NCBI GenBank assembly: GCA_022564055.1
Contig: JADFMD010000002.1
Span: forward strand, 1 to 64,000
Reading direction: 5' to 3'
DNA length: 64,000 nt
Source of the DNA: Gemmatimonadota bacterium
Lineage (GTDB): Bacteria > Gemmatimonadota > Gemmatimonadetes > Longimicrobiales > Gaopeijiaceae
Numbering within the stretch: position 1 is the first letter of the stretch; every line of letters starts with the position of its first letter. A program made the position numbers and the translations under genes. The notes beneath the pieces were generated by a model. That model was given only the letters and a program-made list of their open reading frames with translations. It did no database searches and was not told the DNA's origin. Positions 18,405 to 27,488 of the stretch are shown piece by piece.

Positions 18405-19480
18405 TCATCGCGCACTTATCAGATCTGCACCTCGGTTATCGGGCATTCGGACATATGGAGCAGGGCAGAAATGTCCGAGAAGCCGACGTCGCTCGTGCAT
18501 TTCACCAGGCGATCCAGAGGGTTCTCGAGATCGCACCGGCCGCCGTTCTCGTCGCGGGTGATGTGTTCGACCGGCCCGAACCGCCTCACTCCGCGCTCGT
18601 TGCGCTTGCCCAGGGGCTGCAGACCCTGAGGGAGGCTCTCCCCGATGTGCCCGTTCTGATGGCCGCGGGCGCCCGGGACACACCGCCCGGTCCTGCGGAT
18701 CCTGGTCCCCTCGGTGCCTTCGATACGTTGGCCGGCGTCGAGGCTGTGACGGCGACGACCCGGTCCGTGCACTACTCGAAGTTGAATCTGAACGTCGTCC
18801 TCGTTCCGCATCGATCCACGGTCCAAGGACCCCGGCCTGTGGTCGTACCGAACCCGGATGCGCGATGGAATGTACTCGTGGGGTATGGATCCGTGGACGA
18901 GGAGGCAGCTTCGCTACTCTCATTGGACTCGGGTGATTGGGATTACGTGGCGCTCGGCCACGAACATTTTCGACGCGAGGTGCTACCGGGTGTTCACTAC
19001 GCGGGTGCCCTCGAGCGTGTGGGAGCTACCCCTTGGGAAGAGGCCGCCGAGGAGAAGGGTTTCTTGACGTGCGATCTCGAGTCAGGCCAGACCCGCTTTC
19101 ACCCGATCCACGGTCGCCCGGTCGTATCGCTTGAACCGATCCCGTTCGAGGCGGATCGGCCCGAGCGCCTGCGGGAGCGCGTAATTGAGGTACTCGGCGA
19201 GGTGCCCGGCGGGATCGAAGAGAAGATCGTGCGGATTCGAATTCAGGGGCTCCCGCCAGGACAGCTGGACCTCCTCGAGGGGGTATTGCCTGAGTATCGG
19301 CGGCGGGCACTACACCTCGAGGTGCAGCTCGATGACGCGCCGCCCCTCTCTCTCTCTCAGGAGGTCAAGCCGTCCGTGCGAATGGCTTCCAGGCTGGTCG
19401 AGTGCCTTGCGGACCAGAGCGATAATTTTGACGCCTTGCTTGAGTTGGTGCAGGAATGTCTCCCGGAGCGTCGGGCGTAG
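18401..19480 (+). CDS. SbcD/Mre11-like metallophosphoesterase with degenerate active-site motifs
   Basis: IIAHLSDLHLGYRAF...AAVLVAGDVFDRPEPPHSAL...WDYVALGHEHF; GNHD position reads GARD; GTG start. Confidence 0.82.
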   Translation: MIIAHLSDLHLGYRAFGHMEQGRNVREADVARAFHQAIQRVLEIAPAAVLVAGDVFDRPEPPHSALVALAQGLQTLREALPDVPVLMAAGARDTPPGPADPGPLGAFDTLAGVEAVTATTRSVHYSKLNLNVVLVPHRSTVQGPRPVVVPNPDARWNVLVGYGSVDEEAASLLSLDSGDWDYVALGHEHFRREVLPGVHYAGALERVGATPWEEAAEEKGFLTCDLESGQTRFHPIHGRPVVSLEPIPFEADRPERLRERVIEVLGEVPGGIEEKIVRIRIQGLPPGQLDLLEGVLPEYRRRALHLEVQLDDAPPLSLSQEVKPSVRMASRLVECLADQSDNFDALLELVQECLPERRA

Positions 19481-19484
19481 TGTG

Positions 19485-20897
19485 GTGAGCGTGGACTCCG
19501 TCGCAACGGGTGCTGCAGGGGCGAAGGAGGGACCGCTCGATCTCCAGCTCGGTGCCGGCCTCACGGCTTTGGTCGGGGGGGACGGCCCCCTGCGTAGTGA
19601 GGTCATGGACCGGTTCGCTCGTCGTCTGGCCCAGGACGACGAACGCCTTCAGACGCTGATCGCCGGCCCGGGCACCGTCGGGCCCGCACATGCGTGGCGC
19701 CGCGCGGTGCGCATTCTGGCGCAGTGGACGGGCCTCGACGGCGTGGACAAAGAGATCTCGGCCGTGATCCACGGAGGTTCCCGAGCCGGCGGTGACTCAC
19801 TGTGGTCGGACTCGGGCGTGGAAGGGCTCCGCGGGCGGGTTCAGGAGTTGAGGCGGCTTCCGGAGGCACTTCGCGTCAAGGCCCGTGAGCTGAGGGCATT
19901 ACGTGCGGACGCCGTGGAAGTGGGCGGAGATCTCGAAGTCGCAAACATGGATTGGCTGCGGGAGCGACAGGATGCCGAGACGCATCTCCTCGCCTATCGC
20001 GATCGCGCGCGGGAGCTCAAGGTCCGCCTCCACCAGCTCGAGGAAGGAGGCAGCGATACGGCGTGCCCGACCTGCGACCGCGTGCTCAGCGAGAGATTCG
20101 AGTCTGTCCTGGAGGTGCTCCGTGAGGAGTGGGAGTCGGTGGTACAGGACGGGAGCTGGTGGAAGCGCCGGAAAGACCAGTTGGACTTGAAGCCCCCTCA
20201 TCTTCAGGACCTCGAAGGGAAATCCCTTCGGCTTCATGCCACGATCGAGGAGTCCACCGAAGAGGTTGAGCGGCTGAGGGCTCGCTTGCCGGAGCTGACC
20301 GAAGCGGAAGACACGCTTGCGATGGCCCAGGTAGGGGAGAGCCCGTCGAAGTCGGATGAGGGTGGGCGCGCCGGACGGCCTACGGACGAGCGGGATCTCC
20401 GTCGCCGCGCGTTGGAGGCTCTACGAAGAGAGCTTCTGTCGGACGCCTTTGAGGCGTTGACCGACCGGACTGGGCGCTACCTGAATCATTTGACAAGCGG
20501 CCGTGTGCTCGGGGTCGGCGTGACCGGCGATGGCGAGCCCACGATCGTTCGAGACGAGGGCGCTCGGAGAATCCAATCCGACGAGGAGGCGGCCGCGTAT
20601 CTGTTCGCCTTACGGCTCGCCCTTGTCGACCTGGCTGCCGGTTGTGGCGTACACGCCCCCGAGATCCTTCTGGGAGACACCTTCGATCGCCTCGAGCCCG
20701 ACGCCAAGTTGAGGGCGGTCGGCCTCCTTCGAACGCTGCTCGTCCGCGTGCCGAAGATTCTTCTCTTCTGCCGCGGTGACATCCTCGACGCAACACCCGA
20801 ACGGTTCGATTGGATCGTCGAATTGGGGGTCGATCGGCGTGGATTTCCGTACGCTCGAGTGCAGCGAAGCGGCGTGGGGAAGCTACGGATTCACTGA
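19485..20897 (+). CDS. Miniature SbcC/Rad50-like protein with zinc hook and degenerate nucleotide-binding motifs
   Basis: GLTALVGGDGPLRSEV (Walker A-like), coiled coil, ACPTCDRVL hook, YLFALRLALVDLAAGCGVHAPEILLGDTFDRLEPDAK; GTG start after the SbcD-like stop. Confidence 0.75.
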   Translation: MSVDSVATGAAGAKEGPLDLQLGAGLTALVGGDGPLRSEVMDRFARRLAQDDERLQTLIAGPGTVGPAHAWRRAVRILAQWTGLDGVDKEISAVIHGGSRAGGDSLWSDSGVEGLRGRVQELRRLPEALRVKARELRALRADAVEVGGDLEVANMDWLRERQDAETHLLAYRDRARELKVRLHQLEEGGSDTACPTCDRVLSERFESVLEVLREEWESVVQDGSWWKRRKDQLDLKPPHLQDLEGKSLRLHATIEESTEEVERLRARLPELTEAEDTLAMAQVGESPSKSDEGGRAGRPTDERDLRRRALEALRRELLSDAFEALTDRTGRYLNHLTSGRVLGVGVTGDGEPTIVRDEGARRIQSDEEAAAYLFALRLALVDLAAGCGVHAPEILLGDTFDRLEPDAKLRAVGLLRTLLVRVPKILLFCRGDILDATPERFDWIVELGVDRRGFPYARVQRSGVGKLRIH

Positions 20898-20906
20898 CCC
20901 CTGGCG

Positions 20907-21350
20907 CTACACCCGCTGGTGGTCAGCGCGCCAATTCGTCACGCGTTTCTTGATTTCCTCACGGTCATCGATTCCCTCCGCGGTTACGGCCGCGACCAAA
21001 TCCACGACCTCACCATCCGAGGCGAACCGAAGCCCAATGAGCTGACCGGTGGTCAGCTTGTCGATGGTGTGTTTCTGATCCGCCGGTAGCAGCTCCTGTA
21101 GGCGGAGTCGTTCCTCGAGGCGGATGACGCGGTCCTGTGCGCCGAGCGCGAACATCCGGGCGTAGAGCCCGATGATAATCAATGCAAAGGCGACAAGTAG
21201 CGCTATTACCGAGTCCATGGAGAGGGAAGTAACGGCAACATACGCCGAAAAAATCAGGTTGATCAGAAGAATCGGGAGGGCCACCAAGTGGAAAGGCCGA
21301 ACAAATTTTCGGTGGTTGCCATAGTTCTGAGCGGGCGCATCCGTCGCCAT
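20907..21350 (-). CDS. DUF6526-like membrane protein
   Basis: PAQNYGNHRKFVRPFHLVALPILLINLIFSAYVAV; two TM helices. Confidence 0.7.
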   Translation of the reverse strand: MATDAPAQNYGNHRKFVRPFHLVALPILLINLIFSAYVAVTSLSMDSVIALLVAFALIIIGLYARMFALGAQDRVIRLEERLRLQELLPADQKHTIDKLTTGQLIGLRFASDGEVVDLVAAVTAEGIDDREEIKKRVTNWRADHQRV

Positions 21351-21503
21351 GAGATTCTCCTTGGGTCCGTGAGAGGGCGGAGGTCTGTTGCGCCGCCCCG
21401 TGGTGATCGTCCGTGAACGGTGTCACCTAACCGTAAGTGAGGTGCCCTAGGATACCAAAGCAGGGGCGTGCCCGCCATCTCCCCCTTTTAATGGCTCTCT
21501 TTC

Positions 21504-23870
21504 CTACTGCGCGAGCGTCTGCCAAGCGATCAAGCGGTCCTCGTACGCGATGCGAACGTCGTCGTCACCCGTCTGGACGGCGCTCTGCGCGAGCGCCGCA
21601 AAGACCCAGGCGTAGTAGGCCGGAATTCCGATGGTGGAGCGGTCGGGCCAATGATCCCATTCATCGGGGATTCCGGTCCGATGTATGAAGACCTCTTCCG
21701 CCAGGGTTCGAGTCCGCGCCACGTCCAACCAGGCCCCGGTGACCGGGATGATTTGCGGGTCTTCGAGCAAGACGTTCCGGGGGTCCAGATCAGGAGGACC
21801 GGCGGAGAGTCGAAAGGCCAGGCCATGCCGTACGAGGTAGGGCATCACCCCCAGGTCCCGGGCCGCGCTTCCGCTCGAGGCAAAATAGATCGGACGGTCG
21901 CCGAGGCTGTTTTGAATGAGCAGCAGGGCGAACTGCTGCCACGGATAGATTAGGGTTCCCGCCGCCAAACTTGCCACCACGGGCCCGAGGGGAAAATCGC
22001 GGTCTTCGTCGAGATTTACGTAACCCGCTGGTCCGGCCACCTGTTCGATGATTTCGTTTTCGAGAGGCAGGGCTGTGCGGGTGGGCGGGGTAATCGGACT
22101 CTCCGTGAGGATGGCGATCCGTCCCTGCACGTTTGCGGCGCCCGGGTCGGCGGTATACACGGGTTCACCCTCCTGAGGCTCGTACGGCCGCTGGCATACG
22201 ATGAGGGTCCGGTGGTCGCTCGCCTTCTCACCCGGTAGGCATGGGGTGGTGAGGTCCCGAATCTGCTTGACGTACCAATCCAAATTGAGGTAGGACGTGA
22301 CGACCACGGTTACGTCGCGGCGTATGCCTTCGGTCTCCTGCAGGTACCAGAGTGGAAACGTGTCGTTGTCACCGTTGGTAAAAAGAACGCCATAGGGCTC
22401 GACGCTCATCAACAGGTTGTACGCCCAGTCCCGTGCGGAGTAGTCCGCCCGTCGGGTCGCCCACGGCCAGTTCGACACGAGCGGGATCAGAGCCAGCAAG
22501 AGTACCGGCGCGGCTCGTGACCACGAGCCTTTCAGCTTTGTGGCGGCCTCCTGCCAGAGCATGGCGATTCCGATTCCCGCCCAGAGCCCCCATACCGAGA
22601 AACTGACCATGAAGAAGTAATCCCGCTCGCGGACCTCATGGATGTCCTGGGGACTCGGCGAGGCGAGCGAAAAGCCGTAAGGAAAGTTGAGGTAGAAGAT
22701 GAGGCCGAGGGAGAGCGTCGCGAACAGGGCCAGGAAGTAGAGACCTGTGGCCGTGTCTCTCCGCAAATGTTGCACCGCGCCGTAGAGTCCAAGACACGCG
22801 AACAAGAAGGTGAATGGGAGTCTGACGAGCGGGAGGACCGTTTGGGAACCGGCCATGCCTCTCGCCCACTGCCAGTCGAAATACTGCAGGTACATCGTGA
22901 GCTGTGACAACAGGGGTGACGCCCGTGGCATCAAAGGGGGCTTGAGGTACTGCTGCCTCGAGAGCGCGGCCGAGAGCTCGCTACAACCCGCCTGGCCCAT
23001 CGTCACGATGCTCGTCAGGGCACTCCCGAGACCTTCACAGGTCGGATCGGCCTCATTGATGATGGGGCCGAGCGCAGCCCGTAGCGGCAGAAAGAGGTGT
23101 ACGGAAAGACCCAGAAAGACGGCGACCGCCCCGACCGCGTAGAGGCGCCAGTTGAGCAGGACCCCGGGAGAAACCCAAAGGATGAACAGGCCAAGAGCCG
23201 GGGCGGCGAGGAACGCCATCAGATGGTTTCCCACCGACAGCGCCAAGATGAACGCCATGAGTATCAGAAGGTTGTCATCACGGCCCTTGCCGAGGTTCTC
23301 ACGCCAGTGAAAGGCCAGCCAGGTGAGCAGTGCGATGGTCATGAGCGAGACCGTGTAGACCTTCTCGTTCACGTTGGATTGGTTCCAGACGGTGAAGGCG
23401 GTCGCACTCACGACCACGGCGGTGATCGCGCCGACGAGGCGGAACCGCCGATCGTCAGAGAAAAACGAAAGAATGTGATGGACCGCCAGGAACCAGAGAG
23501 CGTGGGCCACACTGCCCATGAGGGCCGAGAAAAGGTTGATCCGTGTCGCAACCGAGAGCCCCAGGGGCGCAAGGAGAAGCTCCCAGGTTCGCGCCATCAG
23601 CACGAAAAGAGGATTTCCGGGTGGATGGGGGATTCCGAGGATGTGCGCCGTCGCGATGTATTCGCTGGTATCCCAGAATGCGGTCGACGGTGACAGCGTT
23701 ACCGTATACAGGAGACCGACACCGAGGCCCACGATCAGCGCCCAAAGATAGATCGGATCCCTGTCCTCGGGTGTGTCGGCGGCCGGTTTTTCTCCGTCCG
23801 GCACGAGCGTGGGGGTGGGGCGCTTTTGACTCCGGTTCATCGTTGCTCTGCTTGAGTTGCCAGGTGCCAA
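21504..23870 (-). CDS. DUF2723-domain membrane protein (PMT-like glycosyltransferase)
   Basis: YTVTLSPSTAFWDTSEYIATAHILGIPHPPGNPLFVL...GVLFTNGDNDTFPLWYLQETEGIRRDVTVV. Confidence 0.88.
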   Translation of the reverse strand: MAPGNSSRATMNRSQKRPTPTLVPDGEKPAADTPEDRDPIYLWALIVGLGVGLLYTVTLSPSTAFWDTSEYIATAHILGIPHPPGNPLFVLMARTWELLLAPLGLSVATRINLFSALMGSVAHALWFLAVHHILSFFSDDRRFRLVGAITAVVVSATAFTVWNQSNVNEKVYTVSLMTIALLTWLAFHWRENLGKGRDDNLLILMAFILALSVGNHLMAFLAAPALGLFILWVSPGVLLNWRLYAVGAVAVFLGLSVHLFLPLRAALGPIINEADPTCEGLGSALTSIVTMGQAGCSELSAALSRQQYLKPPLMPRASPLLSQLTMYLQYFDWQWARGMAGSQTVLPLVRLPFTFLFACLGLYGAVQHLRRDTATGLYFLALFATLSLGLIFYLNFPYGFSLASPSPQDIHEVRERDYFFMVSFSVWGLWAGIGIAMLWQEAATKLKGSWSRAAPVLLLALIPLVSNWPWATRRADYSARDWAYNLLMSVEPYGVLFTNGDNDTFPLWYLQETEGIRRDVTVVVTSYLNLDWYVKQIRDLTTPCLPGEKASDHRTLIVCQRPYEPQEGEPVYTADPGAANVQGRIAILTESPITPPTRTALPLENEIIEQVAGPAGYVNLDEDRDFPLGPVVASLAAGTLIYPWQQFALLLIQNSLGDRPIYFASSGSAARDLGVMPYLVRHGLAFRLSAGPPDLDPRNVLLEDPQIIPVTGAWLDVARTRTLAEEVFIHRTGIPDEWDHWPDRSTIGIPAYYAWVFAALAQSAVQTGDDDVRIAYEDRLIAWQTLAQ

Positions 23871-23936
23871 TCGCCGGGTGCGGGTGCCGGGGGATTTTCA
23901 GCGAAGGTGGTCGGCGCGCGCCCTTCCGCGCTCGTG

Positions 23937-25937
23937 CTACGTCGCGGAGAGGTGCAGGTTCCCCCATTCATCGACTCTGAGCCCCCAGCCTCGGGGGATC
24001 CAGGTGGTCGAACTGTATTCTAACACCAGAGCGGGCCCATCGAGCGTCTGGTCCCGGCCCAAGTCGCTGCGCCAGACACGGTCCACCTCAGTCCACTCGC
24101 CCTCGGTATACGCCCGTGTGTGCCCGACGGTCGGAGGGCTGTCCGTGTGCGGAATGTGTTCCAGTTCGAGGGGTGGTCCGGGCGCCGAGGCGATGGCGCG
24201 AAGGGTGACCGCCTCCACGGGTGTTGTGGGGCGCCGATACCCGTATCGTTTTTCGTGAAGAGCGTGGAACTGAGCGGCCCAGTCCTCGCCCGGGACTCTG
24301 AGCTCGAAGCTCTGGCGTTCGTAACGGGCATCGACCCATTTCCGCAAGGAAAGGTGGTCATCGGGCACGCCCTCCTCCGCCAGGGCGGCTACGGCGGCCT
24401 GTTCCAGCTCGGCGAACACGCTCTCGATACTCGCCTCGGCGTCGGCCGAGGCGGTAGAAATCAACACCGTCCTGGAGACCTCTCGTGTGATGTCCGCGGC
24501 GAGCATCCCGTATGCCGAAAGAAGTCCTGGGCGGGGAGGCACCATGGCGCTGGGGGTACCCAGCCGATCGGCCAAATGTGCGGCGTGTAACCCGCCGGCG
24601 CCGCCGAAGGCTACGAGGGTGAACTCCGCCGGGTCGTGTCCCCGTTCCACCGAGATGACCCGTAGGGCGCGCTCCATGGCCGCGTTGGCGACCTCCAGGA
24701 TGCCCTCGGCCGCAACTTCGAGACTCGCTCCGAGACGCTCCGCGATACTTCGGAGGTGCGGTTCGACCGCTGAGCGGTCCAGTGTTTGCTCCCCTCCCAA
24801 GAAGGCATCGGCGGGCATCCTTCCCAGCCACACGTGCGCGTCTGTAACCGTGACCCCGGTTCCGCCCTTCCCGTAACAGATGGGGCCGGGGTCGGCGCCC
24901 GCGGACTCCGGTCCCACGCGCAGGGCCCCGCCGGGGTCGATTCGTGCCAACGATCCGCCCCCTGCGCCAACCGTATGGATGTCTATCACCGGGATCGCGA
25001 TGGGCTGTCCGCCGATCTCCAACTCTCTCGTGTGGAGGGGGGCTCCTGGGCACAACGAAACGTCGGTGGAGGTTCCTCCCATGTCGAAGGTGATGATGCG
25101 CTCGTGCCCGGCGCGACGCCCATATGCGAGCGCGCCGACCACGCCTCCCGCCGGGCCCGAGAGGACCATGTGCACCGGCTCCCGTGCGGCACGGTCGACG
25201 GGAAGCGACCCGCCGTTCGATCCCATGACGATCACGCGCTCCGCCCCGGCCTCCCGGGCCAGGCGCTTCAGGTAGGCCGAGATTCTCGGTGCGATGTAGG
25301 CGTTCACGACGGTGGTCGAAGTGCGTTCGTACTCCCGGTATTCGGGGAGGAGTCTGACAGACACGGACAGCGGCACGTCCAGCTTTGCCAAGGCGTCGGC
25401 CACGCTCTCCTCATGGCTGGGATTCGCATAGGAGTGCAGGAGCACGACCGCAACCGATTCCGCGCCCGCCAGCAACTCCGGTAGCGCCTCCAGTTCAGCG
25501 GGGTCGAGCGCCGCAATCACCTCCCCGTCGGGACCGATTCTGCCCTGGATGCCGTGGCGGTCGTCTCGGTCCACCAGTGGGGGGGGACGGTGGCCGACGA
25601 GGGCGTATAGCTGGGGCCGATTCTGCCTGCCGATCTCCAGGATGTCCTCGAACCCCGCGTTCGTAACGAGCATCACCCGGGCTCCCTTCCGCTCGAGAAG
25701 GGCGTTGGTGGCGACCGTGGAGCCATGCAGAAGCAGAAACGTCCCGTCGGCTTCGCGACCGGCGTCGTCCAGTACCTGCCGCAGGCCCTCCAAGACTGCA
25801 TCGGACGGATCGTTTGGCGTGGACGCAAGTTTCAAAGAGCGCAGGCGTCCCCCGTCCAGGAGGAGGACATCCGTGAACGTTCCTCCCGTATCCACGGCCA
25901 CCACCAGCGGGATCTTTCCCTTTTTCACTTCGCTCAT
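23937..25937 (-). CDS. Hydantoinase/oxoprolinase family protein (HyuA-like)
   Basis: VAVDTGGTFTDVLLLDGG...FDMGGTSTDVSLC...GAGGGSLARIDPGGALRVGPESAGADPGPICYGKGG. Confidence 0.92.
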   Translation of the reverse strand: MSEVKKGKIPLVVAVDTGGTFTDVLLLDGGRLRSLKLASTPNDPSDAVLEGLRQVLDDAGREADGTFLLLHGSTVATNALLERKGARVMLVTNAGFEDILEIGRQNRPQLYALVGHRPPPLVDRDDRHGIQGRIGPDGEVIAALDPAELEALPELLAGAESVAVVLLHSYANPSHEESVADALAKLDVPLSVSVRLLPEYREYERTSTTVVNAYIAPRISAYLKRLAREAGAERVIVMGSNGGSLPVDRAAREPVHMVLSGPAGGVVGALAYGRRAGHERIITFDMGGTSTDVSLCPGAPLHTRELEIGGQPIAIPVIDIHTVGAGGGSLARIDPGGALRVGPESAGADPGPICYGKGGTGVTVTDAHVWLGRMPADAFLGGEQTLDRSAVEPHLRSIAERLGASLEVAAEGILEVANAAMERALRVISVERGHDPAEFTLVAFGGAGGLHAAHLADRLGTPSAMVPPRPGLLSAYGMLAADITREVSRTVLISTASADAEASIESVFAELEQAAVAALAEEGVPDDHLSLRKWVDARYERQSFELRVPGEDWAAQFHALHEKRYGYRRPTTPVEAVTLRAIASAPGPPLELEHIPHTDSPPTVGHTRAYTEGEWTEVDRVWRSDLGRDQTLDGPALVLEYSSTTWIPRGWGLRVDEWGNLHLSAT

Positions 25938-25988
25938 AAGTTTCTTGGCCGCTCTCGGGGCGCCTGCTCACGCTGCCTGCCGGAATCC

Positions 25989-27488
25989 ATGGAACTCAAG
26001 CCTACACTAGAGGAATTTCGCGCGCAGGCGAGTGGCACGGGCGTCCTCCCAGTGTGGAGGGAGTTCCTTTTCGACGTCGACACGGCGGTTACCGCCTACG
26101 CAAAGATTCGTCGTCCACCTTTCGGTTTTCTGCTCGAGTCCGTGGTCGGGGGAGATCAATGGGCGCGGTACACCTTTCTTGGGAGTGCGCCGGCCCAGGC
26201 ATGGCGCCTCCATGGGAACCGGGCGGAGTTGTGGACGCCTGGCGACGGGTGGACGCCGATCGTCACGGACGACCCACTGACCGACCTCGAGGAGCGGTTG
26301 CGGGCCCGACGGCCACTGGACACCGGGGGCCTCCCGAGGCTGTGGGGAGGTGCAGTAGGGTACTTCGGGTACGATGTGGTGCGCCAGATCGAGCACCTTC
26401 CCAACGAACCGGAGGACGATCTGGGGCTGCCCGATGGGCTGTTCATGTTCATGGACGTCGTGCTCGCCATCGACAATCTCCTCGGCCGTGCCATGGCGAT
26501 CGCCACGGTCGAGGTCGAGGCGGGCCTGGACGACGAAGAGCTCGGCCGCAGGTACGATGAGGCCGCCGACAAGACGCAGCAGCTGGTCGACCAGCTTGCC
26601 GAGGGGGATTCGCCCCCACCGCTCGATGTGGGCCCCGAACCCACCGAGGACCCCGATTTTTCGAGTACGATGACCCGTGCGGAGTTCGAAGCGGGCGTCG
26701 AACGGATTCGCGAGTACATCTTCGCCGGCGACGCGTTTCAGGTGGTTCTGAGCCAACGGCTCGAGATGCCCCTGCCCGCCGAGCCGTTCGAGCTTTACAG
26801 GGTGCTGCGTTCGCTCAACCCGTCACCCTATCTGTATTTCCTCGAGCTCGATGGGTTTTGCCTCGTAGGAAGCTCGCCCGAGGTCCTCGTGCGACTCGAG
26901 GACGACGTCGTCACCGTGCGGCCCATCGCCGGCACCCGTCCACGGGGGGCGACACCGGAGGAGGACCGGGCTCTGGCGCTCGAGCTCCAGGCGGACGAGA
27001 AGGAGCTCGCCGAACACCGGATGCTGGTGGATCTGGGCCGGAACGACGTGGGTCGTGTGGTCGAGTATGGGTCCATCACGGTGCCCGATCTCATGATCGT
27101 CGAGCGGTACTCGCATGTCATGCACCTCGTGAGCCAGGTCGAGGGCAGGCTCAAGCGGGGCTTGTCGGCCATGGACGTGTTCAGGGCCTGTTTCCCGGCC
27201 GGTACCTTGTCGGGGGCGCCCAAGGTCCGCGCGATGGAGATCATCGATGAGCTCGAACCGAAGCGGAGGGGCCCCTACGGGGGCGCGGTCGGGCACTTCG
27301 GGTGGGGTGGCACTTCGATGGACATGGCCATCACGATCCGCACGGTGCTGGTCAAGAACGGTACCGCTTACGTGCAGGCGGGCGGAGGTATCGTGGCCGA
27401 TTCCGATCCGGGCCGGGAGTACGAAGAGACGCTGAACAAGGCCCGGGCCCTCCTACGAGCGGCCGCGATGCTCACGTCCCGACCCTAA
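25989..27488 (+). CDS. trpE: Anthranilate synthase component I
   Basis: MELKPTLEEF...; GDAFQVVLSQRLE, SSPEVLVRL, IAGTRPRG, FPAGTLSGAPKVRAMEIIDELE, YVQAGGGIVADSDPGREYEET. Confidence 0.92.
   Translation: MELKPTLEEFRAQASGTGVLPVWREFLFDVDTAVTAYAKIRRPPFGFLLESVVGGDQWARYTFLGSAPAQAWRLHGNRAELWTPGDGWTPIVTDDPLTDLEERLRARRPLDTGGLPRLWGGAVGYFGYDVVRQIEHLPNEPEDDLGLPDGLFMFMDVVLAIDNLLGRAMAIATVEVEAGLDDEELGRRYDEAADKTQQLVDQLAEGDSPPPLDVGPEPTEDPDFSSTMTRAEFEAGVERIREYIFAGDAFQVVLSQRLEMPLPAEPFELYRVLRSLNPSPYLYFLELDGFCLVGSSPEVLVRLEDDVVTVRPIAGTRPRGATPEEDRALALELQADEKELAEHRMLVDLGRNDVGRVVEYGSITVPDLMIVERYSHVMHLVSQVEGRLKRGLSAMDVFRACFPAGTLSGAPKVRAMEIIDELEPKRRGPYGGAVGHFGWGGTSMDMAITIRTVLVKNGTAYVQAGGGIVADSDPGREYEETLNKARALLRAAAMLTSRP

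Noticed and set aside
23937-25937. Complete hydantoinase operon
   Set aside because: Only an HyuA-like gene is present; no HyuB or transporter next to it, so no pathway claim is made
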